Below, one piece after another: positions 26,583-32,277 of a stretch of DNA of 32,277 nucleotides. The first letter of the stretch is position 1; each line of letters opens with the position of its first letter. Origin of the DNA: Candidatus Latescibacterota bacterium. Its GTDB lineage: Bacteria > Latescibacterota > UBA2968 > UBA8231. Both the position numbers and the translations under genes were made by a program. The stretch is from the NCBI GenBank assembly GCA_016187725.1, contig JACPJE010000021.1, forward strand, positions 1-32,277, read 5' to 3'. The notes below the pieces were generated by a model. The model was not told the DNA's origin, searched no databases, and worked only from the letters and a program-made list of their open reading frames with translations.

Positions 26583-27080
26583 TTAACCGAACTCCTTTTC
26601 CATCCAGTGCACCTCGGGATGGTCAGGGCGCGGCCCCAAATCCTTCCAATTGTGCTTTACATAAAATGAGACCGCTTGGCGATTCGTCGGACTCACATTC
26701 AAACGTGCTTTCCTAAATCCTAAACTCGCCAGAAAGGTCACAACATATTTGTCGAGAAAGCTTCCCAACCCTTGGTTGCGGTACTCCGGTGCGAGATAGT
26801 ACAGATTGACGTAACCAATGGTGGGATCCCCTTTGAACCGACCCATCTCCATCTGGCCGATAATGGCACTCCCTTTCCAGACATGCACGCAGGAACCGGG
26901 GATCTCCAGCATGCGCTGCCTTATCCAAGCTAGATATCGTTCAGCCCCTTTACCGTCGGCTTCATAAAAGCGTTCATCTGAACCGAAGCTGCAAAAGAAT
27001 GAGTCCGCGCGGAATTTCACACAAAGTTCCGCGTGCGCATTTAGATCGATAGGATCAAATCTCAATTCCGCATTTTCCAT
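26583..27080 (-). CDS. GNAT acetyltransferase (integron cassette gene)
   Basis: A 165-residue GNAT-family N-acetyltransferase, which transfers acetyl from acetyl-CoA to an amine. The acetyl-CoA loop is YRNQGLG within LYYLAPEYRNQGLGSFLD, after the strands CVHVWKGSAIIGQMEM and DPTIGYVNL. The C-terminal ARLNVSPTNRQAVSFYVKHNW is the usual end of the fold. No ribosome-binding site is clear before ATG 27080, as is common in cassettes. An attC site follows the stop directly. GNAT genes are frequent integron cargo and often modify antibiotics or small molecules; the substrate here is unknown. Confidence 0.85.
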   Translation of the reverse strand: MENAELRFDPIDLNAHAELCVKFRADSFFCSFGSDERFYEADGKGAERYLAWIRQRMLEIPGSCVHVWKGSAIIGQMEMGRFKGDPTIGYVNLYYLAPEYRNQGLGSFLDKYVVTFLASLGFRKARLNVSPTNRQAVSFYVKHNWKDLGPRPDHPEVHWMEKEFG

Positions 27081-27136
27081 ACACGCATTCGAGAACTGCA
27101 ACCCCGGGCTGTGCGACGCAACCTCTCCGAGGTTGG

Positions 27137-27619
27137 TTATTCCTCGCCGTCGTAGTAGTTGGCGACTTCGGTCATGCGGAAGCGCTTGTAGGGCGGGTAG
27201 AAGGCCCATTTGTCGGAGTCGGGGTAGTGGACGATGTCGGCCGGCGGGTTGTCGGCGATGATCTGGATAACTAGGTCGGCGGTGCCGGTGTTGATGATGG
27301 TGTGCGCCTCGCCGGGAGGGAACATCAGGGCATCGCCGGGCTTCAGCGGTACCTGGCTGTCGTCGTCGCAGCGCATGGCGCCGGTCCCTTCGAACACGGT
27401 GTAGTACTCCCACTGCAACTCGTGGCGGTGCTGCGGCCAGGCGGGCTTTCCGGGTGGGACCCGCACCAGGCTGACCTCGAAGGGATAGTTGCCCCGGTCA
27501 GTCACCGGACCCGAGGACGGCTTCATTTTGCCCGACACGTCCTTGTGGTAGCGCTCGTATTTGCCCTTGGGAGACACGCCGTGTTCCCATTCGAGATCAT
27601 TCTGAGAGATCCTGTGCAT
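27137..27619 (-). CDS. Cupin-domain protein
   Basis: A 160-residue single cupin. Motif 1 is PQHRHELQWEYYTVFEGTGAM (two His and a Glu as metal ligands) and motif 2 is KPGDALMFPPGEAHTIIN with the fourth ligand His. Such proteins are small metal-binding barrels: isomerases, dioxygenases or sensors; the reaction here cannot be told. The ATG at 27619 has TGGAGG 6 bases upstream; an upstream extension to 27748 lacks a site. It ends 57 bases before the GNAT start and is on the same strand. Confidence 0.85.
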   Translation of the reverse strand: MHRISQNDLEWEHGVSPKGKYERYHKDVSGKMKPSSGPVTDRGNYPFEVSLVRVPPGKPAWPQHRHELQWEYYTVFEGTGAMRCDDDSQVPLKPGDALMFPPGEAHTIINTGTADLVIQIIADNPPADIVHYPDSDKWAFYPPYKRFRMTEVANYYDGEE

Positions 27620-27754
27620 CGTGGCCTCCAGACATCTACAAACCGGGTAGATTGGTACCGGCACGGACCGGGACTGATTAATGATCACACCACGAATGAA
27701 ACGCTCCCCATCATCCCCGTTGCTCGCTTGATCCTCCATACAGGTCAAATCCCG

Positions 27755-28141
27755 TCACTGAGCATGCCAATGGAATGTCTTCTGCGTGATCTTCCATCCT
27801 TCTTGAGTCTTCAGCAGGGTGAATACGTCCGACATATGGGCGTCGGCGCCGGCGAGTTTGCCCGACCAGTGCTCGACTTCGAGGCGAACAACGGCGACGG
27901 TTTCGAGAATGTCGATGCTGACAAAACGCGGTTCAATGCCAGCCGCAGGACCGTTTGCATCGACCCAGCCGAATAGCTGTTGGATGGGTCCGGTCAAGAG
28001 GGTGCCGGCGCAGTAGCCCACGATCGTGGCATCAGCATGAAACCCAGGGCGCATGAGTTCGCTCTTACCAGCCCGTCCCCCCTCGATGTAGTGCTGCATG
28101 GTTTTGGTGATGGCGTCGTGTTCGGTCAGGTAAGTGGTCAT
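27755..28141 (-). CDS. NTF2-like/lumazine-binding-like small protein
   Basis: A 128-residue protein of the NTF2-like fold, closest in pattern to the putative lumazine-binding (SnoaL-like) group. The N-terminal helix ITKTMQHYIEGGRAGKSELMRPGFHADATI is followed by strands RFVSIDILETVAVVRLEVEHW, SDVFTLLKTQEGWKITQKTFH. These pocket proteins bind or isomerise small molecules; the ligand is unknown. ATG 28141 is preceded by AGGAGG. It reads into the cupin gene, with a 135-base gap, so they may form one transcript. Confidence 0.8.
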   Translation of the reverse strand: MTTYLTEHDAITKTMQHYIEGGRAGKSELMRPGFHADATIVGYCAGTLLTGPIQQLFGWVDANGPAAGIEPRFVSIDILETVAVVRLEVEHWSGKLAGADAHMSDVFTLLKTQEGWKITQKTFHWHAQ

Positions 28142-28935
28142 GGCTCTCCTCCTTTAGGGGTTTCCAGTCACCACGGTTGGGCCTCTTTGTGACCGGCAGA
28201 ACAGTTGCGTGAACCGCGGAATCGCGACCTAGCGCTAACGAACCTTCCTCCGCTTTCCAGCCGGCCTTTGGCCGGTAATCACCCACCTCCCGCGGTGAAG
28301 GCATGGAGCACACGCCCCAGGGACTCGACCTGCCGTACAGCAACAAAAAAACCGCCCCACCAAAGACCTTCTCTTCGGCAGTGCGGCTATCTTGTGGGAT
28401 CGGCCTCTCAGCCCCTAAACTCCTACCCCTCCTGAGGTCGGTCAGACGAGGACCCGCGCCGTGACAATCCCCATAGTAGGCCACGGATGCGACTACCTTG
28501 TCGCGGCGTTATCGGGAGTCTGGGGCCTGGGGCGAAGGCCCCAAACGCCCCAAAAACGGCAATCGACAGCGGGGACGGGTGAAAGAGGGACCCGAAGCGG
28601 GCGGTTCTCGAATAGTTATTCGACCGAACGAATACCCAGCCGGCCCCTCGCTGACCAGCAACCCCACCTGGGCAGGGTGCGAGGGCGGGTGCCCATCTGC
28701 GGCCTGCAGGGCCGGAGTGGGCTGCCCGCAGCACGCTGCCCCTTGCCGCAGCACGATGCCCTCGTCAGGCTCACTCAGAGGCAGTCTGCGAAGAGCCGGG
28801 CGCCCACGGGGGCGAAGCCCCGGTGGGCTGGCCTGAGCAGTCTGCCCCTCTCTGCAGGTCCACGTCAATCAGGGCGTAAACCCAACTCTCATGTCACCAG
28901 CCACAAAGTACCCCGCCGAAGCAGGTGGGTGGACC
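28142..28935. other. Repeat-bearing intergenic region, no gene seen
   Basis: About 790 bases without a convincing gene. The right-hand half is a copy of the 230-bp repeat. The left part contains short palindromes such as TAGCGCTA but nothing recognised. Confidence 0.55.
28560..28873 (+). repeat. 230-bp dispersed repeat, copy B (with 5' extension)
   Basis: 28645-28873 aligns with 29911-30118 with few gaps; shared blocks include GGGCAGGGTGCGAGG, CGCAGCACGCTGCCCCTTG and GTGGGCTGGCCTGAGCAGTC. A hairpin with arms GCCCACGGGGGC and GCCCCGGTGGGC lies near 28803-28829. The 5' part resembles copy A at 16821-16911. Confidence 0.8.
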
Positions 28936-29571
28936 TCACGTCCGCCGGCGATCGGCGGCTGCCTGCTCGTCCAGGTGCTGGTTGAGCAGCGCCCTGACCT
29001 GGTCCCAGTTCCGCTCCAGCTTTTGGAAGAAGAATTCCTTCAAACTGCGATTGATCGCCGTGGCACGGAACCAATAGTAGAACAACATACTTTCGATCAG
29101 ACCGGGCGACACTCCGGCTTCGAGCCACTCTTGCAGCGCCGAGCGGAGGCGCTCATGCACCAGCTGGGTCTGAGCCTCCTCCTCTGCGGCCGACTGCGGC
29201 CAAGATCCACCCCAGCCATGGAGATCCCGGGCTTGTTCCAGCTTCTCCCCCAGGCGCACCATCTCCGGTATCGGTCCCTCATCCTGGATCTCCTCTCCCA
29301 GCCGGTTGAGGAGCGCAACGATCGGCTGCATCACCGGGCCGATGCGGGCCAGACAACGCTCGAAGCCGCCCGGGGCGAAGCCGTGGTTGATACAGGCGAC
29401 CTTCAGCCACCAGAGCAAAAACGCTCCTTCGAGAATGGCGCTGGTAACTCCCTGAAGCACCAACTCCGTGGACAACGACCGCAGACGTTCCACCAAGAAG
29501 CGTTGCTGGGCTTCTTCTACCGAGGCGGGAGGCGGGGCGCTCTCCCATAAGGCGCGATGGATCTGGCGCAC
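28936..29571 (-). CDS. Protein built from two copies of one helical domain
   Basis: A 211-residue helical protein of unknown function. Residues 19-66 and 131-178 align without gaps at a constant offset of 112: EEAQ...ERLRS...E...GV....(L/I)E......W.....IN, 16 of 48 identical. Each copy ends in an ALLN-type helix (86-89 and 194-197). The Trp/Tyr-rich segments (FLLWWLKVAC and LFYYWFRATA) could lie in a membrane or a hydrophobic core. The start is GTG 29571, the only one in the frame after an upstream stop, and its GGAGG is only 2 bases away, so the true start is uncertain and may have been lost by rearrangement. Repeats flank it on both sides. Confidence 0.6.
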   Translation of the reverse strand: MRQIHRALWESAPPPASVEEAQQRFLVERLRSLSTELVLQGVTSAILEGAFLLWWLKVACINHGFAPGGFERCLARIGPVMQPIVALLNRLGEEIQDEGPIPEMVRLGEKLEQARDLHGWGGSWPQSAAEEEAQTQLVHERLRSALQEWLEAGVSPGLIESMLFYYWFRATAINRSLKEFFFQKLERNWDQVRALLNQHLDEQAAADRRRT

Positions 29572-29776
29572 TTCCTCCAGCGGCCGGTTTTTCTTGGGTT
29601 GCCCTCACCGGAAGCGACCAGGCCATGCTGGTCCGAAGGGAACCAAGGAGACGATGCCTTGGTGAAATTCGGGTAGCGGTCCAGTAGGTGCAAGTGCTAC
29701 CCCGCCAACGCCAAGCCCGGCAGGCTGGTAGTCCGTCTTGCGCTGGTTCCAAACGGAGGCGGCGATGCGTAGACGG

Positions 29777-29812
29777 GTCTAACCCAACAAAGGTACCCAA
29801 AGTACCATAGGA
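29777..29812 (+). repeat. 36-bp dispersed repeat, copy 3
   Basis: 34 of 36 identical to the reverse complement of 26225-26260. In one frame all three copies encode a similar tail (PTKVPKVP or close) and then the stop TAG. Confidence 0.85.
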
Positions 29813-29910
29813 GTTGGCCCTCCCGTGTTGGTTCTCTCCCCTATAGGGGTAGTAGGCCCATCCAGAATCACGGCCACAAATGGCCCCAAAAAGCACGAAT
29901 CGTTGCCATG

Positions 29911-30118
29911 CCCCTTCGCCGACCAGCAGCCCCTCTGGGCAGGGTGCGAGGACAGGCCCACTGAGGCCGAATAGGCCGGAATGGGCTGGCCGCAGCACGC
30001 TGCCCCTTGCCAGGCTCACCGGAGGCAGGCTGCGAGGGGCCGGGCGCCCACGGGGGCAAAGCCCCGGTGGGCTGGCCTGAGCAGTCTGCCCCCCTCTGCG
30101 GGGCCACCGTCAATCAGG
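29911..30118 (+). repeat. 230-bp dispersed repeat, copy C
   Basis: Pairs with copy B at 28645-28873. Shares GCCGGGCGCCCACGGGGGC and the hairpin GCCCACGGGGGC/GCCCCGGTGGGC (30047-30073). It starts about 100 bases after a 36-bp repeat. Confidence 0.8.
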
Positions 30119-30150
30119 TACCGGCGGCGTTTTTTTCCAGATTCCGAGGG

Positions 30151-30175
30151 GGCCAGCCCCAGGCCAGCCGGCCCC
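30151..30175 (-). repeat. GC-rich hairpin after a gene, copy 1
   Basis: CCAGCCCCAGGCCAGCCGGC matches 30745-30764 except for one base. It is 10 bases past the stop of the minus-strand gene 30186-30671. No U run follows on that strand. Confidence 0.6.
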
Positions 30176-30185
30176 AGAACGCGTA

Positions 30186-30671
30186 TCAGCTCATCGGGTG
30201 GTCACTGGGCTGGGGTAGGGCACCGATCTCGATCAGACGTTCTTCGAGCACGGTGCGCAGGGAGTGGTGGTTGATATCGGTCAAGTCCTCCAGCAGCATC
30301 TGCAGCGCCTCGATGGACAGGGGCGGGATCTCCGTTTCGCGCTCGGCTTCCCTCTGATCCTCCGGCGAAAATTCAAAGGGGGTCTCTTCAGGGTAGGCTT
30401 CGTCGTAGAGGGTGGCGTAGTCGAACCCCAGTTGCTCGCAGAGGCGCAGGCCGATGAGGTGGACGCTATCGTCTATCGTCCCATCGCAGCCCTGCCCTTG
30501 GGTGAAGGGCCGGACGGTCCACTGCACATACCCCCAGGCGTGGGCGGGAAAACCTCCGGCTTTATCCCAGGTGATTTTGAGTACGCTTTTTCCCGGCTCA
30601 CGGGCGGCGTGCCAGACCTGATCCGGGCAGCCTTGGGCCCGGGCACTGAACCACGGCATAAACTCTTTCAT
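30186..30671 (-). CDS. Unknown acidic protein of plasmid/ICE-like block
   Basis: A 161-residue protein starting at ATG 30671 with a perfect AAGGAGGAA upstream. The first half is basic and aromatic (HAWGYVQWTVRPFTQGQG); the second half is acidic and helical (YPEETPFEFSPEDQREAERE, then SIEALQMLLEDLTDINHHSL). I recognise no family. It follows the DUF3560 gene in the same direction with a hairpin between, so it probably belongs to the same transcript. Confidence 0.6.
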   Translation of the reverse strand: MKEFMPWFSARAQGCPDQVWHAAREPGKSVLKITWDKAGGFPAHAWGYVQWTVRPFTQGQGCDGTIDDSVHLIGLRLCEQLGFDYATLYDEAYPEETPFEFSPEDQREAERETEIPPLSIEALQMLLEDLTDINHHSLRTVLEERLIEIGALPQPSDHPMS

Positions 30672-30737
30672 GGATGTTCCTCCTTCTTGGCGGCTGCGAG
30701 GCGCTGGGGATTTAGGGTGCTGATGATGAAGATCAGC

Positions 30738-30766
30738 GGGCCGGCCAGCCCCAAGCCAGCCGGCCC
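30738..30766 (-). repeat. GC-rich hairpin after a gene, copy 2
   Basis: GGGCCGGC (30738-30745) and GCCGGCCC (30759-30766) form a perfect 8-bp stem with a 13-base loop, 9 bases past the DUF3560 stop. Confidence 0.65.
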
Positions 30767-30775
30767 CCTTCTTTC

Positions 30776-31591
30776 TCACCCTTCCTTCGCTTCCCCTCCA
30801 TACATCCCCGCAGCCTGCCGCGCAAAGGCCAGCGCCTGGACGGAAAGGTGCCGCTGCCAGCATCCTACGGAGCGCGTCCAGTGGAACCCCCGCGCCTTGA
30901 GGAAGCTGCGCACCTCCTCAGCCGGAACGTCGGGGAAATACAGCCGGGTGCGGTTGGCCTCCACGTCCTGGACAATCTCCACCTCGTTGACCTCCTCGCG
31001 GCTCTCCACCAACTGGCCGCGCTGCTCCAGTTCTTTGATGCGCTGTTGGAGGCGGCGCAGGCTGGCGTTGTTGTTCCTGAGCTGATAGCCCGGATAGGGT
31101 AGCTTCTCCCAGCTATAGCCGGTCTTTACCCGCAGTTCCAGGGCGGCGATCTGCTCCGGACTGTATCCAAGATCAGCCAGCTTGCCGGCTTTGTACGCGC
31201 GGTTGATCCGCTTCATGGCCTCTTGCGCCTGGGTCAGTTCCTCCACGCGGGCGCGGAGCAGGTCCAGGGCCTGGGGGTCGTCGCTGCTGATGGCGGTGTT
31301 TGCCACAGCCGCGGCAGCGCGTTTTTCCCAATACTCAGCCTTGTCCTGGGCCTCAAACATCGCCCTCATTTTGTGGTCGTGGCGGTCCAGCGCGCGGCGG
31401 TGCCGCTTCTCGCTGTGGTGGCCGACCAGGATCGGCTGCCCCGGCTCGATGCCAGCCAGGGCCTGCCGGGCCTGGCCAGACAAGCCTGCGGCCGTGGCCC
31501 GCGCCCGCTCTGCGCGGGCTTCATAGCGTTGGATGCGCTCCTGTTTCTTGGCTTGGTAGTCGTTCAGGGGTTCGGTAGGATGTGGGCACAT
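30776..31591 (-). CDS. DUF3560-domain protein
   Basis: A 271-residue protein of the DUF3560 family, common on plasmids and integrative elements. The N-terminal YQAKKQERIQRYEARAERAR followed by GQPILVGHHSEKRHRRALDRH is the family signature. A long coiled coil follows (ALDLLRARVEELTQAQEAMK and RRLQQRIKELEQRG), and a C-terminal beta-helical domain begins with NRTRLYFPDVPAEEVRSFLK and contains GFHWTRSVGCWQRHLS. The C-terminal part looks like a small DNA- or protein-binding module. Function is unknown. ATG 31591 has AGAGG upstream; a TTG 15 bases earlier is possible. Confidence 0.85.
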   Translation of the reverse strand: MCPHPTEPLNDYQAKKQERIQRYEARAERARATAAGLSGQARQALAGIEPGQPILVGHHSEKRHRRALDRHDHKMRAMFEAQDKAEYWEKRAAAAVANTAISSDDPQALDLLRARVEELTQAQEAMKRINRAYKAGKLADLGYSPEQIAALELRVKTGYSWEKLPYPGYQLRNNNASLRRLQQRIKELEQRGQLVESREEVNEVEIVQDVEANRTRLYFPDVPAEEVRSFLKARGFHWTRSVGCWQRHLSVQALAFARQAAGMYGGEAKEG

Positions 31592-31694
31592 AAGGGGACC
31601 TCTCAAGTGACGCCGGACGGGGCCGGTTCTGCATTGGTTGTCTAGGCTGTGACCAGTGGCCGCCGGGTAGGTCCGGCTAGCTCGCCCCCTCTCC

Positions 31695-31880
31695 TTACCC
31701 AGCCGCCACTGCTGCTGCTGCCGGCTCTTCCCTTTCCAGCCCCTCCTCCGCCCTCGCCACGGCTTGCGCCAGTGCCTCGCTCACAAACCGGTCCATCGGA
31801 ATCTCCAGCCGCTGGCAGAGCGGAAATAGCCGCTTCACCAGGTCCATGCTCAGTCTTGGGATCTGCACCGGGTAGTACAT
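31695..31880 (-). CDS. Small helical protein, unknown
   Basis: A 61-residue protein starting MYYPVQIPRLSMDLVKRLFP, with GAGGAAAG before ATG 31880. SMDLVKRLFPLCQRLEIPMDRFVSEALAQAVARAEEG resembles the ribbon-helix-helix or MobC-like helical pattern of plasmid accessory proteins, but the match is too weak to name. It ends in an Ala/Glu-rich tail. Confidence 0.5.
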   Translation of the reverse strand: MYYPVQIPRLSMDLVKRLFPLCQRLEIPMDRFVSEALAQAVARAEEGLEREEPAAAAVAAG

Positions 31881-31911
31881 CGCTCTTTCCTCATCGGGTA
31901 GGCAAAGGGGC

Positions 31912-31929
31912 GCCAGGGCCGGCCCTGGC
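31912..31929. repeat. 18-bp perfect palindrome between genes
   Basis: GCCAGGGCCGGCCCTGGC lies 12 bases after the stop of the rightmost gene and before the next start, the same gene-hairpin arrangement seen at 30151 and 30738. Confidence 0.6.
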
Positions 31930-31940
31930 ACCCCGTGTGA

Positions 31941-32277
31941 TCAGAACGGCAACCCCTCAGATTCCTGGGGCTGAATCCCCTTGCGTGAGCACTCCAAGAA
32001 CAGAGTGATGCCCAGGGCGCGCACATCCTCGGTGGTGAAGGGCAGGTCCACCTCCAGCCCCTCGCACACTCCGTACGCGGCGTTCAGGCAAAGCTGCATG
32101 GCCTGCTTGAGGTCCTGAAAGCCGGGGCTCTCCGCGTGGCCGTTCTTCTGGGGGTGGCCGTTGCTGCCGGCCTTGCCGGTGGCCTGGGTCTGCTGCTGCA
32201 CTACCGCGACCGGGGCCGGCGCTTCCTCGCCCTCGATGCGCCAGTCCTTGCGGTTGCCCTCGATCTCGATCTTGGTG
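31941..32277 (-). CDS. Unknown accessory protein (5' end outside window)
   Basis: The frame is open to the right edge, so only the last 112 or so residues are visible; a GTG at 32201 could be an internal start but the upstream codons (KIEIEGNRKDWRIEGEEAPA) look like protein. The middle is Gln/Gly-rich and disordered, and the end is a compact helical domain (GFQDLKQAMQLCLNAAYGV followed by CEGLEVDLPFTTEDVRALGITLFLEC). No family is recognised. It heads the minus-strand block here. Confidence 0.6.
   Translation of the reverse strand, partial: TKIEIEGNRKDWRIEGEEAPAPVAVVQQQTQATGKAGSNGHPQKNGHAESPGFQDLKQAMQLCLNAAYGVCEGLEVDLPFTTEDVRALGITLFLECSRKGIQPQESEGLPF

Larger units (their letters stand above)
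29572..30185. other. Repeat-bearing intergenic region, no gene seen
   Basis: About 610 bases holding one 36-bp repeat, one 230-bp repeat and a GC-rich hairpin. No reliable gene; an open minus-strand frame here (29279-30019) is mostly the repeats read through. Confidence 0.55.

Noticed and set aside
28205..28260. Possible second attC or attI (GTTGCGT and GCTAACG motifs)
   Set aside because: The GTT and AAC boxes are in the wrong order for an attC and no inner stem is found.
29279..30019. 246-residue minus-strand frame upstream of the duplicated-domain gene
   Set aside because: Composed of the two repeat families read through and of the neighbouring gene in a wrong frame.
1..32277. CRISPR arrays, tRNA or rRNA genes
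   Set aside because: No regularly spaced repeats or tRNA-like cloverleaf/CCA signals were noticed; the only tandem array is the 11-bp unit at 19943. A tRNA search tool was not available.

Overview
The window is GC-rich bacterial DNA made almost entirely of accessory genes. No tRNA, rRNA or CRISPR array was seen. A fragment of a C-terminal domain resembling the type IX secretion (FlgD-like) tail, a huge LamG-containing hybrid histidine kinase, and the GC-rich coding style together suggest a member of the Fibrobacteres-Chlorobi-Bacteroidetes superphylum (a Latescibacterota- or KSB1-like lineage). That placement is inference; no marker gene is present.

Bases 1-10650 form one plus-strand defence operon with overlapping or nearly touching genes. 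In order they are: the 3' part of a DarG-type DNA ADP-ribosyl-glycohydrolase antitoxin, a DUF1156 adenine-type DNA methyltransferase, a dual-OB protein, two DUF488 proteins, a giant HEPN + DUF499 P-loop ATPase, an EVE (PUA-like) protein, and a small possible zinc protein. The methyltransferase/DUF499 pair is a known defence-associated core. The combination seen here, with no recognisable helicase or nuclease in the window, is the best candidate for a little-described system: modification (methylase), reading (EVE), ATP-driven switch (DUF499) and RNA cutting (HEPN), next to a DarTG-type module.

Bases 10652-15360 are a recombination and toxin-antitoxin zone. An intact IS1380-family element (10684-12536) has terminal inverted repeats, a perfect 6-bp target duplication, and a start-codon hairpin. 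After it come a short WGR-domain ORF, a frameshifted tyrosine recombinase, and a HigB/HigA-like pair whose antitoxin loses its C-terminus next to the recombinase. A divergent Phd/YefM-PIN pair follows, with a clear promoter and TGTACA-type operator.

Bases 15477-25236 hold a SigA/RpoD-like sigma factor, a lysine-rich repeat protein, a secreted protein of unknown function, and a minus-strand signalling operon. That operon is a LamG hybrid sensor kinase followed by a sigma-54-type response regulator whose C-terminus is frameshifted. Beyond it is a receiver gene that runs into a T9SS-tail fragment.

Bases 25519-30120 are small passenger genes between dispersed repeats. A GNAT acetyltransferase is followed by a well-formed integron attC site. 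There are also a cupin, an NTF2/lumazine-binding-like protein, and a protein made of two copies of one domain. Two repeat families (about 36 bp and about 230 bp) are scattered between them.

Bases 30186-32277 are a minus-strand block of plasmid/ICE-like genes, including a DUF3560 protein, separated by GC-rich hairpins and continuing past the right edge.
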